A stretch of DNA of 64,000 nucleotides from Liopterus haemorrhoidalis (lineage: Eukaryota; Arthropoda; Insecta; Coleoptera; Dytiscidae), in NCBI GenBank assembly GCA_963971575.1, contig OZ020623.1, positions 14,200,980-14,264,979 of the forward strand, given 5' to 3'. Made by a program: the position numbers and the translations under genes. Positions 21,082-32,410 of this stretch are shown here, piece by piece. A model generated the notes under the pieces. That model worked only from the letters and a program-made list of their open reading frames with translations. It searched no databases and was not told the origin of the DNA. How positions within the stretch are numbered: position 1 is the stretch's first letter; each line of letters starts with the position of its first letter.

Positions 21082-22426
21082 CCACGTCGCTCAATAAGTC
21101 TCCGGTCTAACTAAGAAAAACATTTTTTTTTAAGAGTTGGTGGGTTTCTTTGCAGATCTGGAAGCAAAATACGGCAAGAAAAAAACGTAAGAGTTTATCA
21201 AATGGTGAAACTCCTCCCGCTAAAAGAACTGGTTCGTCAAGGAGAAAATAAAATTATTTGTACATTCATTCCGAGGCTCCTTTAACTTTTCGATGCCTTC
21301 TTTGTAGAACGATTTGTCTTTGCCTTCAAAATAGGCTTCGGTTTCGGCAATCACTTCTTCCTTACTGTCAAATTTCTTTCTCTGGAGCATCTTTTTGAGG
21401 TCTGCAAAGAGCCAGTAGTCGCTGGGGGCCAGATCTGGAGAGTATGGTGGGTGAGGAAGCAATTCTAAGCGTAATTCATTCAATTTAACCATCGTTTTCA
21501 TCGACTTGTGACACGGGGCGTTGTCTTGGTAAAAGAGCACTGTTTTCTTTTGCATATGAAGCCGTTTTTTCTTGATTACTACACTCAATCGACCTTTATT
21601 ATTTTTACCTTTCTCAAGATAGTCGATAAGCAAAACACCATGCGCGTCCCAAAATACGGATGCCATAGCCTTGCCAGCTGACTTTTGAGTTTTTGGTCGC
21701 TTTGGACGACTTTCACCGACTGCTGTCCACTCAGCTGACGATATTTTTGATTCATGTTTCATCCATTGTCACATATCGACGCAAGAAATCCTTTTTATCT
21801 CGCTTGAACAGCTCCAAACAGCGCTCTGAATCGTCGACGCGTTGTTGTTTTAGGTCCGGTGTAATCGAACCCAATTCTAAAGCAATTTTCGCATGCTCAA
21901 ATTTTCGTGTAAAATTGTAAACACACTACCTTCTGATATCTTTAAGGTGTCAGCTATTACACGCAACTTCACTTTACGGTCTTTCCAAACTATTTTGTGG
22001 ACTTTTTTATGTTTTCCGGAATAACTGCCGATTTTGGGCGACCAGAGCCCTCATTCATCATCATCGATTTTTCATCATCATCGGTGTTTGTACGACCGCG
22101 TTTAAATTCGGCATATCAATCAGTAATAGTTGATTTGCCTGGTGCAGAGCCTCTATAACGCTTATCAAGCCACTGTTTGGCTTCAACAGTATATTTTCCC
22201 ATCATAAAACAATGTTTAATCAACACACGAAATTCTTTTTTATCCATTCTCTTGAAAATTACAAACCTGGAGTCACTAAAATCGCTGTAACCTCTAAACT
22301 AATTGTCAGAATGTCATGTAATTTTCACACGTATAGTTTGAAGGTTGGTACTATCCAGAAATCATATGGGTCTGTCAACAGTGTTGCCATATATATGTCA
22401 GACGGGAGACTTATTGAGTGAAGTGT
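21082..22426 (-). mobile_element. Irritans (Himar-like) mariner, decayed
   Basis: Imperfect inverted ends containing CTCAATAAGTCTCC (left near 21090; right mirrored as GGAGACTTATTGAG near 22405) bound a decayed transposase of the irritans subfamily. Exact ends and the TA duplication are uncertain by a few bases. About 1.34 kb, normal for the family. Confidence 0.8.
21220..22203 (-). pseudogene. Irritans-type mariner transposase, multiply broken
   Basis: From MMGKYTVEAKQWLDKRYRG the N-terminal HTH is readable (SAPGKSTITD, a stop, YAEFKRGRTNTD), then GSGRPKSAVIPENIKK, a frameshift, VKLRVIADTLKISEGSV, a second frameshift, RVDDSERCLELFKRDKKDFL and the first catalytic Asp in VTMDET, where the expected Trp codon is TGA. 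The rest is open for 180 residues: GKAMASVFWDAHGVLLIDYL, the second Asp in YQDNAPCHKS and the third in LAPSDYWLF (34 apart). A GATGAT expansion inflates the early part. Clearly dead. Confidence 0.88.
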
Positions 22427-22436
22427 TTAAAATTAT

Positions 22437-23036
22437 TAAAAATTATTATTATTCTTTATTTTTAGCCTTCGGCTATTAATGTACATAAATATTATATCAT
22501 ACATACATGGTCTATATACATAAATACAAATATAATAATATGTGAAAAACAATGTATTATATATAATTTACCTAAATTTCTTTACTTCTATACATTTTTT
22601 TTACAGTAACCTTAAATTTTTTTATGTTTCCAATAGCTTTGATATCATCTGGCAAGTTGTTATACGCTTGCAGGCTTTTAACATAAAGCGACTTATCTGT
22701 ACTAACTTTTCTAGTACGCCAAATTCTAAAATTATTTTTGATTCTTGTATTATATTTGTGAATGCTACTATTTATTTCTAAAGTATTACATAAATATGAT
22801 GGCAATTCGTATAGTAATATCTTGTGAATAAATATTACACAATCTATTTCTAATTTCTTTTTTATACTAAACCATTGTAAAACATTTAACATATATTTTA
22901 CACTAGTATATCTGTTACAATTTAATATGGCGCGCATTGCTCTATTTGGTAATAATTGCAATTTATTCATCTCTGTACTAGTTGATAGGTACAATAGCGT
23001 ACTACAATAATTAAAATGTGGCATTATTATTGTTTT
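22437..23036 (-). pseudogene. CR1-like LINE 3' end (RT thumb region)
   Basis: Open frame 22572-23024 (150 residues) encodes the region after the RT catalytic core: MPHFNYCSTLLYLSTSTEMN, LQLLPNRAMRAILNCNRYTS and SSIHKYNTRIKNNFRI. These correspond to the conserved YCS..W, K.Q.RA.R.I and H.YNTR blocks of CR1/Jockey-like LINEs. The 3' UTR ends in an AAT-type tail (22437-22452). The insertion is 5' truncated. The frame is intact, so the copy may be moderately young. Confidence 0.8.
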
Positions 23037-23628
23037 ATAAATATTTAGTTTTATAAAGTGTTATCTCCCTTATTATTATAGTTTTTAGGGTTTTGTAGGT
23101 ATGACCAAAAAACCCTTATACCGTCATTTTGTCGTCTGTCTGTCTGTCTGTCTGTTCGGTAAAAATTGTAGCCAAACGGCTAAACCTAGAGAGTTGAAAT
23201 TTGGCATGCTTATACAACTCTTTGACCCGCACATAGGAAAAATACTAAAACATCTAAAAAACATATGCCCCTAAAAATATAAACAAATATGTGCTTATCG
23301 AAAAAAATATATATATTTTTTAATTCTGAGTAGGGTATCAAACGAAAGCCCTTAGTACGTGGATTAACAATCAAAATTTTTTGCAAAATAAATTATTTTG
23401 ATGCGTTTTTTGCCAAAATTGTGCAAAAATTTTTTTGTCCCACACCCTGTAGCCCAGATGATTTAAACAAAAAATTTGAAAAAATTCTAAGTAATGTACA
23501 TTGGTGTGAACCAGAATAGTACAACAGAAATTTTGGATCAGATTATGTTTTTGGAAAATAACGTATTTTTTGTGTTTTTAACTAAAATGTGTTAAATATT
23601 TAATTCGCTATGTAACACAGTAGATAAG

Positions 23629-23697
23629 TAAGCGCTCGTAGCGTAGTGCGTTGTGTCGTCGCTTTGTAATTTGCAAACTAGAGTTCGATTCCTGTCA
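23629..23697 (+). other. tRNA-like module 1 in R1
   Basis: GTAGCGTAGTGCGTTGTG fits an A-box/D-arm and GAGTTCGATTCC (23681-23692) is a near-consensus B box, spaced as in a tRNA. A T-rich run follows. Cloverleaf folding looks poor by eye, so I call it tRNA-derived rather than a functional tRNA gene. Confidence 0.55.
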
Positions 23698-24138
23698 ATT
23701 TAATTTTTTCAGTTTTTTTCCCCCCTAAAAATATAAACAAATATGTGCTCATCGAAAACAAAAATATTTTTTTTAAATTCTGACTCAGAATTGCAGTCTG
23801 AAAGTTCCGTACTCAGAATTTAAAAAAAATATTTTATGCGTATCAAATGAAAGCCCTTAGTACATGGATTAACGATCAAATTTTTATTTTTGCAAAATAA
23901 ATTATTTTGATGCGATTTTTGCTAAAATTGTGCAAGAAAAATGTTGTCCCACACCCTGTAGCCCAGATGGTTTAAACTAAAAATCTAAAAAAAATCTAAG
24001 TAATGTATATTGGTGTGAACCGAAATAGTACAACAGGAATTTTTGATCAGATTATGTTTTCGGAAAATAACGCATTTTTTGTGGTTTTTGGTTCACAAAG
24101 TACAAAAGTTATACCAATGTAAGACATTCACATGCAAG

Positions 24139-24223
24139 GCGTGTGATAGCGTAATGGGTTAGAGCACTGGTGTCGTAAGCTAAAATGCGCTGGAAACAAA
24201 GGGTTTCGAGTTCAAGTACGGAG
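24139..24223 (+). other. tRNA-like module 2 in R1
   Basis: GATAGCGTAATGGGTTAGAG resembles a D-arm with an A box and TTCGAGTTCAAGTAC resembles a T-arm/B box. A T10-class run follows (about 24241-24252). It sits at the same place relative to the core as module 1 but has a different sequence. Confidence 0.5.
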
Positions 24224-24311
24224 TGAATTTTATTTTTTCTGTTTTTTTTTTTGCATTTTTATTATGTTGCAATTATTTTGTCAAAATTCTAGTTATATTT
24301 TGACAAATGTT

Positions 24312-24857
24312 GTATTTAATTTTTAAGAGCGTAAATTTAATAATTATCTTATTATATGATTAACAGACGATAAATTATTTTAAAAATATCGTTCATTTTG
24401 CCGTGATTACTACAAAGTAAAATTTGTCCTACACTCTCAGCATACCGCCTTCACATATTATATACCTGCGAAACCCTGAAATGTGTGAATATTCACACTT
24501 CACATCAGTTTTTTTGTTATTCTGCTAACTGTTAAGAAGAATAAAAACTAACACTATTAGTATTGTTATATCACAATAGATGGCGCTTATATTTTGTGTA
24601 CTAATATTAATAAAAATTTAAATTTTAAGATTCCAGCGCTCTAGCAGTAGTTTCTGAATTTCAAAGTTTAAACATCGACATCGTTAGTAGACATCGATGT
24701 TTTATCGATACTATTGCCATCTGACCATCATATTTAATTTTTAAGAGCGTAAATTTAATAACCAGTCTTATTATATGATTAACAGACGATAAATTATTTT
24801 AAAAATATCGTTCATTTTGCCGTGATTACTACAAAGTAAAATTTGTCCTACACACTC
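24312..24857 (+). repeat. Direct repeat of about 125 bp flanking a hAT fragment
   Basis: 24312-24437 and 24731-24857 are nearly identical (GAGCGTAAATTTAATAA through AAAATTTGTCCTACAC). Both belong to the R1 tail. Between them lie the R1 terminus and a fragment of the CATCGATG-type hAT. Confidence 0.8.
24518..24728 (-). mobile_element. Fragment of the CATCGATG-type hAT
   Basis: Reverse-complement homology to about 34810-35020: AGATGGCGCTTATATTTTGT, CAGCGCTCTAGCAGTAGTTT, and ACATCGATG with TATCGAT motifs. Lacks one terminal repeat, so it is truncated. Confidence 0.65.
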
Positions 24858-24859
24858 AA

Positions 24860-25875
24860 CTTCACATCAATTTTTTAATAAACAGTTTTAACCCAGAAAC
24901 GCCCCCCTAGAATATAATTTTAAGTTGTCTTATGGCCAATGTTCTAATCCTGCTTTTATTCTATCATCATACCACATTACGTGAAAATATGTCCAGCCGT
25001 TTTTGCGTGAATCTCGGACAGACAGACAGACAGACAAAAATTGATTATTGTTTCCATAAGCCAATGAATTTTTTCTCTCATATCTTGAATTTATTCTTGA
25101 TGTTAAAAATTATTTTCTACTCCACTGTGCTTCATGTATGTATTACAGGAGACACACATTAAAAACTCATAAATAAAATTAGATTCGGTTGCAAATAATA
25201 GTCGAAAAGACGATTTTTTACGGTACAGTTTCTCATTAGCATATTATGAATTCCCTTGTTATTGTCCAACAAGTCTTGTAAGTCAGACATTAGAAATTAA
25301 TGTATTATTGTAAACTTAAATTTATTTCAAATAAACATGTATGTTGTTCCTATTTAAAAGGTTGGGTAATTTTATGATTGAATGAGTAATAAAATTATGA
25401 TGAAACCACTTAGATTTTGTTTACGGAAATGATACTCTGTAATTCATTTTTTTTGAATACCCTAAACAAAATGCTGTAGAAAAATCTCAGTTTTCATGAA
25501 CTAGGCACAGATTAAATTATAAAATTGATTCCCCCTCGGGCAGAATAATCTGTGGGACAAATTTGTTTAAGGAGAAAGAGAGACAAAAAAAAAGCTCCAA
25601 AACGCCCAAAAAAAAAATCATGTACTGAACATCACCCGAATTTTAAGGAGAGGTCATCATCATCTTCAGTCCATAAACGTCCAACAGTAGTCTCACCGAG
25701 CCGTAGTTTTTCACTACCGTACTGCTACTTTTATGTTGGGCACGAGCCTTTCACTCCGAGGAGTGAAATTTCCGGACTACAACTCCCACGGTGACCTAAT
25801 CCGGGTTGGGAGCGGTGATATATTAATGATATGATGCTTTTTTTAATTTTGTTTTGCTCTTTACTTGAAATTTAG
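24860..25875. other. Unassigned stretch with a lysine-rich ORF
   Basis: No confident gene. An 80-codon ORF (25552-25794) is Lys/Ser-rich through an A-rich tract and has no domain. CATCATCTTCAGTCCATAAA at about 25656-25676 resembles sequence often linked to RTE-type repeats. A GACAGACAGACAGACAG tract sits near 25019-25035. Confidence 0.4.
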
Positions 25876-25879
25876 AAGT

Positions 25880-26972
25880 GAGGACCTTCGGTTCGGTTTC
25901 AGGTTCAGGTTCAATAACTTTTTTTAAGTTCAAAAACCTAAATTTTTTCAGGTTCGGGTTCAATGAAAATTATAAGTATACTCTATTTCACTTTGTAATA
26001 CATAACTAAGAGGGAAACTTCATTTTTTATGTTGTATATTTATATCATCTTAGGGTGGTTATCACCTTTCAAAATATTTGACAATTAATTGACATTAATG
26101 ACAATCTTTCATTTGTAATTTTTGAATGAATATAACCTAAGAAAAATCAAAGCCATATTTACAAGTCCATTTACAACACAACACCAAAATCACCAGATTT
26201 TGTAACGTATTTAAAATAAAGTATACCAAAAGCAGTTCACTTTTGTAAGAACAAACTAAGAGGAAATATTGTTTTTAATAGTTTGCACAGTGAACAGCTT
26301 ATATAAGCTGTTCACTTTTGTAAGGACAAACTAGATCTAGTTATTTTGGTTAGTGTTATACGGACTTTAAATGTCAATTAAAAATATTCCTTACGCTGTA
26401 AAACCGACTTATTGGTTCTGATAATTATTAAGAAAGTGACATTTTTTATAATATCTTAATGCCAAAATGACATACCGTTTCAAATGTGCAAAATATTGGA
26501 ACAATATTTCCTCTTAAAATCTGTTGTTGGTTTAGGCAGAATTAGATTTTCAGTTCTGTTACTTTTACCGATTGATTGAAGCTTTTGATCATTTTGTTCA
26601 GGATAAGCCAACTTCAATATATAAAAAAATAGCTAATGACAATTTACAAAAATGAAAATTCCGGTTAGTTCCGCCTAATCATTTGGAATAGACTGTAGTT
26701 TGTTCTTACAAAAGTGAACAGCTTTATATGAAACAATAATTTTAAAATGTAAAATATACAATAATTACCATAATAAATAATAAGTAAACAATAATTTCCT
26801 GAACCTGTTAAAAATACATTTTTACCGGTTAATCATAAAAGGTTTGGGTTCAGGTTTTGGTTTACCGACCTTGAAATATAATGGTTCGGTTCAGGTTCAG
26901 GTTCACGAAAAATATAGGTTTTTTCGGGTTTTCGGTTCGGGTTCGGGTTCAGGTTCAGCTCCAGGTCCTTGG
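25880..26972. mobile_element. Putative hAT-like MITE with AACCTG-rich ends
   Basis: Both ends are arrays of GGTTCAGGTTCGGGTT-type repeats (25882-25970 and about 26840-26960), outermost AGGACCTTCGG on the left and CCAGGTCCT on the right. The architecture mirrors the AACCG-rich hAT MITE at 3955-4482. No clear 8-bp TSD was found, so family and exact limits are tentative. The middle contains other repeats. Confidence 0.45.
26232..26728. repeat. Inverted copies of a GTTCACTTTTGTAAG repeat
   Basis: The motif GTTCACTTTTGTAAGRACAAACTA occurs at about 26235 and 26309 and inverted at 26696-26724, with a 30-bp palindrome centred near 26303 (AACAGCTTATATAAGCTGTT). The same motif recurs at 30831-30860 and 36252-36277, always near an ACCAAAATAAYCAGAT stretch. 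It is a dispersed inverted-repeat family of unknown class. Confidence 0.6.
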
Positions 26973-26999
26973 TCAGTTTTTTTTCTTTTTTAAATTAAA

Positions 27000-27111
27000 A
27001 TTTAAATATAGCTCTAATTCAGCAGAAAGTCTACGGGCCCCCTAGAGCAACGGGCCCCTATGCGACGGCATAACTTGCATACCTCTATTACGCCACTGGT
27101 ACTAGGATAAA
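27000..27111 (-). mobile_element. Solo hAT end (CAGTGGCGTAATAGAGG)
   Basis: Reading on minus: CAGTGGCGTAATAGAGGTAT followed by GGGGCCCGTTGC, typical of the CAGTGGCG hAT group. The partner end and TSD are not found, so this is a truncated copy. Confidence 0.55.
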
Positions 27112-27369
27112 TCGCCCGCATACAAGTGAGAATTCAGGGTTTTGTAGGTATATTAAGTGTAAGAAGCCAACATAACTAAGGATGTCTAAGAATATTTATT
27201 TAACCACATCAAAATCAGCAGTTTTTTAAAATCATTTTTATTTAATTTTTTTAATAAAATAAATTGAGAAAATTCGTCACAATAAAATTTAAATTAAAAA
27301 AAAACTACGTTTTTTTCTGCACTTGTATTACTTCGCGTCGATAAAAAAAATTCACACACTTTTTCGAAT

Positions 27370-27955
27370 ATGAACTTTATCTTCACACTTTACTATGTAT
27401 TCATTCGCTCTAAAATTGAATATTGTTCAATAGTATGGGATCCCATTTATGAGGTTCAAAATAATGCCATTGCAAAAGTGCAACATAAATTCTTAAAGTT
27501 CATCTACTTTAAAGTTATGGGATCCTACCCCCCTTTCGATCTCTCATATAGTACTCTTCTTAATATTTTTCCACCAAATCTTTAAGTGAGCGTCGTGAGT
27601 TAAGCTCCACAAATTATCTGAAAAAAATATCAAATCTAATTGACGATCCACTTTCCTTTCAACAATTAAATTTCCACATCCCATCTTTCCATACAAGGCA
27701 TTCCTCACTTTTTTATCTTTCCCAGGCACATACTAATTTATTCCTTAAATCCCAATTGAAAAGGATGTGTTCATAGTATGAGCAGAATACAATAATTGAA
27801 CTGTTCTAATAATCACTCATTTTTGTGTATTGTATTTTCTTATGTTTAATAGTTTTTAATTTTTAAGTCTTAATATTGTTAATTATGTTCCTGTCCAATT
27901 TTGGCTGTTGTTGGGACAGATGTATTAAATAAATAAATAAAAAATGTTAATCTTT
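27370..27955 (+). pseudogene. LINE RT C-terminal remnant
   Basis: LYYVFIRSKIEYCSIVWDPI is the conserved post-catalytic Y.R..LEYCS..W block of CR1/Jockey-like RTs. KVQHKFLKFIYFKVMGSYPP follows, then stops and frameshifts. The 3' end has GGGACAGATGTATTAAAT and an (AAAT)n tail (27928-27945). 5' truncated and degenerate. Confidence 0.75.
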
Positions 27956-27959
27956 CTTT

Positions 27960-28650
27960 CAAACATCCTGTAAAAAAGTGATTATTTTATTTCTGTTCAG
28001 TTTTGTAGTCCAGGATATTGTCTCAAAAGCGAAGTAATCTGAAAAAACAACCCTTATAGAATTATAAGAATATCACCCTCGAAGCCAAAGAGCAGAAGAG
28101 GGTGACAAATGCAAGAAACATGTAACAAAAATGATGTACATGAAAGATTTTCAGCCCATTTTCCTCACGAAAATATCAATAAACTCGACAGTCCTAGAAA
28201 TGCTTTCATTCAGACTGCATTTCAGACATTAACAATACGTACGTATCTAAAACTAACAATCTGAAATAAAATAGTAACAATCTAAGCATCAAAATTCGCA
28301 ACGAATTTTTATCTATATATTAAAATATTTTTAATTGTAGAAAAAAGCTGTTGCAGTAATGTTATTGCTCAATATCTTAAGAATACCTAGCATAAATGTT
28401 AAAGTACATTCTCAGTTTGGTTAAAATTGTTATTTATTTATTTTTTTTAATCTCTATTTTTAACCAAATCACCGTGTAAATCTTCATTTATTAATAAAGT
28501 GTTATTTTTACGAAATAATTCTTTTTCACTGTTAAAATTAACACTACTTTAACACTATAATTTAACCAGTATGTAAGTGTAAACTTTACACTAAATTTAA
28601 CGAAAACCGAAGTGTAAATAATTAACACGAAAAACTAGGATCTTCATATA
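27960..28650. other. Unassigned stretch
   Basis: No gene. GTGTTATTTTTACG near 28500 and GTAAATAATTAACAC near 28612 may be the ends of a roughly 130-bp MITE. Confidence 0.4.
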
Positions 28651-28659
28651 TATTGTGTC

Positions 28660-29636
28660 TAGAGATGGGTCGTTCATGAACGAACCGGCTCACTGAGCCG
28701 ACTCAGTACACTGACCGAAGTGACACGGTTCACCAAATTGAAATGAGCCGGCTCACGGCTCACTGTATAGTTTCAAGTTTCAAGGATACGATTGGTCGGG
28801 CGATTGTGAGCAGTGACCGGAGTGATCCGGATCTGGATCGATGTCATGTTGAACTTCGCGAGAACTCGGCTTGTAATGTATTATCATAAATTGTATTATT
28901 TATTGTCATCAATTTGTAGGGCAGTTTATTTGAAACTAATAGGCTTAGTCTGTATTTTCTTACAACCATACTATATAAAAATATTAAAAATATTGCCCAA
29001 ATTCCAGATGTCCGATTTATAAGGGCAATAAACATCGCCATAAACTTAACACATCTGGTTTAAAATACAGTAGCTACATATAGTGAATTGTTTGTTTCAA
29101 AAATGTTAGATAAGAACCGAGGCTAAGCGACGTTCTACCTACGAGCGAACGATCGACAACTGACCGGGTCTAAACGACGTTCTACCTATGAACGAACGAC
29201 CGACAACTGACCGGGTATAAGGAAGAGCCGGGTCTAAGGAAGAGCCGGGTCTAAGGAAGAGCCGGCTCTAAGCGACGTCTACCTATGAGCGAACGACCGA
29301 CAATTGACCGGGTCTATGGAAGAGCCGGCTCTAAGAGACGTCTACCTACGAGCGAACGACCGACAACTGACCGGATCTAAGCAAGAGCCGGCGCTAAGCG
29401 TCGTTCTACCTACGAACGAACGACTGACCGACCTGTGTCTCGAGATCATGTTTACAGTTCATATATTGCATGAACCGGCTCTAAGCGACGTTCTACGTAC
29501 GAACTAACGACCGACCTGTGTCTCGAAAACATGTTTACTTAACCGGATCACTGAGCCGGATCAATGAACCGGCTCAACAAACTGAACGACCTCCACTGAT
29601 CCGGTTCCGCAAATTGAGCCGAAATTCCCATCTCTA
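28660..29636 (+). mobile_element. TAGAGATGGG hAT, copy 1
   Basis: Starts TAGAGATGGGTCGTTCATGA and ends AATTCCCATCTCTA, with a perfect 8-bp TSD ATTGTGTC (28652-28659, 29637-29644). Contains many CGAACGACCGACAACTGACC and AGAGCCGGCTC motifs in tandem, about 29110-29560. No transposase. It shares its central segment, including an ORF of about 69 codons, with copy 2 at 42207-43032. Confidence 0.95.
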
Positions 29637-31170
29637 ATTGTGTCCTAGATCTTCTCGCTGGAGCATAGGACCTTTATGAACTTACGCCATCTGGTTCTGT
29701 GAAGAGCAAGCTTCTGGATTCCACTCTGCCATTCTGGAGACATCGTTTATTGCCCAGAGGGTATACCCAATCCAATTCCACTTTCTTGCCTGGATTTCCA
29801 AGTGGATAGGTTTTTGTGCTGTCGATTCCCAAAGATGAGTGGGAATATGACCATGAATCTGACCAAGTATTGCGAAAAATTCTGCGCAGACATCTGTTAA
29901 AAAATCTGGAGTTTATGGGTACTTTCTTTAGTGACTTTCCGAATTTCGTAGCCATCCCAGCAAACATTCAACTAACGGCCGAATGCCGGCAAACTGCTTT
30001 TACTGCTGGTAAATTGCTGGCACCAAAAGTAAGTGCAACGCCAGTATTAATAATGTATTTCACATTTGTATTTCGCACTCCGTCTATACGAAGTACTTTA
30101 CCAGCATTTTATAAGCACTCCTTATTTGTATTAATCCAAGCAAACATTTTTATACGGGCCAGTACTGTTGAAGCACATACTCCCCGGCATTGAAAGTAAT
30201 GGGCCAGTGCTGGCATTTCGCACTGGGCCAGTACCCTGGTGTTCCGGTGGCCGTTAGCTGGGCCATCAATGGCCATTGATGTATCGTCTCTTCTTCACTC
30301 ATACTGTTTTCTTAAAACTATACTTTTTTTGAATGTAATAATTTGAAAAGTCAGATTGTTCTTAGTCATAAAACGCCCTCACGGCGTGGCCTTGGAGGGT
30401 TAGCCATTACATGTTGAGACGTGTTGGTGGACAGTTTGTCAAGATGTGTATTTGAAAAGTTATTGTTTTGTGAGCGCATTATACAGTTTTTTTATTGTGA
30501 TTTGTGTGTGTTTTATTACATTTAAGGACGTAGATTACACAAACTGTTTCATGTTAAATTGTTTAATTTTTAGTTTAGTTCAATCATAGTTTTTTTCATG
30601 TAATAAAATTTTCAATTATTAATAAATCTGATACAAGATTATAAATATGTCATTTAAAAAATATAATTTGTCATATTTCATTTTGAATAGTGACATCTTA
30701 AATATTTTGTAAATATAATACTAACCTAAAATAATACAAACTTAATCCAAAACTGTAAAGCTTTTTTACAATATAACCAAGTTTCTAAAAGTCAGTAATA
30801 CACTATAAAAATCACCAAAATAATCAGATCTAGTTTGTTCTTACAAAAGTGAACAGCTTATAGCATTAATGCTTATAAAATTTGATTATTGAATTTATTT
30901 TAACAAGTATGATTTCTTTAGGTTGGCACTCTTCAAGTCAGGATGAAAAGATGTGGTAGATAATACAAGACGAATATTGGCGAAAATTATTAGTCACCCC
31001 TTATCTTTAGGATGCAATTGGTTTCACCGAAATGGCAGAAAACCATTTTCTTAAAATTCTTCATTAAATTAATAAATTAAATAAACTAATTCCTGTTATT
31101 CCTGAAATTATATTTATTTAATATTTATAAATAAATCAATAAACTATAACTGTTAATACAATTTACAATC

Positions 31171-31335
31171 GGCCAGTTTTACCATCGTTGAATAAATTTA
31201 TTTAACAACTTAAGTTAACAATATCGCATCATTCTATTGACAGCAATGTTAATTTCTTCATTAATAGTTTAAAACCGATGCGATATTGTCAAATTTATTT
31301 GTTAAATAAATTTATTCAACGATGGTGAAAATGGC
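31171..31335. repeat. Palindromic MITE-like sequence
   Basis: GGCCAGTTTTACCATCGTTG at the left is mirrored by CAACGATGGTGAAAATGGCC at the right, with arms of about 60 bp that also include ATATCGCATC, and a spacer of about 45 bp. No TSD was identified. Confidence 0.65.
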
Positions 31336-31551
31336 CAAATGAGTATTTATTTTGCACCTAACCATTAATTTATTTTAATACTGGGTAAGTACACATGTGT
31401 TACATTTGAAACACTACAGAGTTGGTATAATATAAGCACTGGTTCGTCAGAAATAAATCTTGCAACTAATGCGATTATTTTGCACTTTACCGTTGCTGGG
31501 CCAGCAACTGATACATCAATAGGCTAGCTAACGGCCACGGGGACAGCGGAG

Positions 31552-31660
31552 TACTGGCCCAGTGCAAAATGCCAGCACTGGCCCAGTGCGAAATGCCAGC
31601 ACTAGCCCAGTGCGAAATGCCAGCACTGGCCCAGTGCGAAATGCCAGCACTGGCCCATTA
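31552..31660. repeat. 24-bp tandem repeat array in the element end
   Basis: About four to five copies of a unit containing GGCCCAGTGCGAAATGCCAG followed by CACT (24 bp), with further single copies near 31740-31765. The ORFs across it in both directions are repeat artefacts. Confidence 0.85.
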
Positions 31661-31950
31661 CTTTCAATGCACTTTTCCGTTGCTGGGCCGGCAACTGATA
31701 CATCAATGGGCCAGCAACGGCCACGGGGACACAGGGGTACTGGCCCAGTACGAAATGCCAGCACTGGCCCATTACTTTCAATGCCGGGGAGTATGTGCTT
31801 TACCAGTACTGGCCCGTATAAAAATGTTTGCTGGGATATATCAGAACTGATTTTACATTGGTTTTAAATATGCGTACCTTAGTGTCACGAGAGATCTTAT
31901 TGGATTTCCAGACTTCTTTCAACAAGCCGAATGCTTCTTGAACTTTAAGT

Positions 31951-32410
31951 ATTCTTCTTACTGGAGTTGGTGTTTTTTAACGGGATTTTAGGTCATAAGA
32001 AAAGACATCAAATTATTGAATATTCAATACCGGTTTCGATAACTTTATTATCTTCCTCAGTTGATCTACGTGGACAAAAACACAAAGAGAGAATACAATA
32101 TAATGCAAATATTGAACTAATGAGTGTACATTACAAAAATTTAATATAAAATAAGTAGTACTTTTAATATAATAAAAGTAGTACTTTTAATATAATACAA
32201 TTGAGTAAGTCTTATTTTATATTAAATTTTTGTAATGTACACTCATTAGTTCAATATTTGCATTATATTGTATTCTCTCTTTTTGTTTTTGTCCACGTAG
32301 ATCAACTGAGAAAGATAATAAAGTTATCGAAACCGGTATTGAATATTCAATAATTTGATGTCTTTTCTTATGACCTAAAATCCCGTTAAAATACACCAAC
32401 TCCAGTAAGA

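Larger units (their letters stand above)
23082..24516 (+). repeat. R1 repeat copy with two core-plus-tRNA units
   Basis: Begins AGGGTTTTGTAGGTATGACC, has a short GTCT run, then two head-to-tail units each made of the roughly 270-bp core, a tRNA-like module and a T-rich run (units about 23300-23720 and 23740-24255). It ends ATACCTGCGAAACCCTGAAA plus GTGTGAATATTCACAC. The two tRNA-like modules differ from each other and from those in other copies. No long ORF. Confidence 0.85.
29957..31836. mobile_element. DNA element with AT target duplication (ISL2EU-like)
   Basis: Starts CCCAGCAAACATT and ends AATGTTTGCTGGG. The interrupted LINE frame implies a 2-bp AT duplication. From memory, AT TSDs are reported for the ISL2EU superfamily, so that placement is tentative. 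A second, better-matching left end CCAAGCAAACATTTTTATAC lies at about 30137, followed by GGGCCAGTACTG, TACTCCCCGGCATTGAAAGT and CATTTCGCACTGGGCCAGTA, all mirrored at 31500-31836. No transposase in the 1.2 kb between. It looks like a nested or rearranged non-autonomous element. Confidence 0.65.
29640..31945 (-). pseudogene. RTE-type LINE RT end, split by a DNA element
   Basis: Reading minus from 31940: EAFGLLKEVWKSNKISRDTK, VRIFKTNVKSVLIY, then after the insertion YEIRKVTKESTHKLQIF, RCLRRIFRNTW, and finally WQSGIQKLALHRTRWRKFIK and VLCSSEKI. This is the thumb and C-terminal region of an RTE-type RT. Removing 29957-31836 with one AT restores the expected IYGYE block, showing that the insertion fell in coding sequence. 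Several frameshifts are present. The FADD/YADD box is not included. Confidence 0.78.

Noticed and set aside
23629..24223. Functional tRNA genes
   Set aside because: A- and B-box-like words are present but acceptor stems and full cloverleaf pairing are not convincing. Better seen as tRNA-derived modules of R1.
25552..25794. 80-residue basic protein
   Set aside because: Driven by an A-rich tract. No recognised domain, and the end overlaps a sequence that looks like dispersed repeat.
31528..31867. Repetitive ORFs (MPALAQCE-type and FRTGPVLA-type)
   Set aside because: Both strands are open only because of the 24-bp array with no stops. Not genes.
31967..32399. Two opposite-strand 60-codon ORFs encoding almost the same peptide
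   Set aside because: They are the two arms of one palindrome, so identity of the peptides is automatic. No motif.
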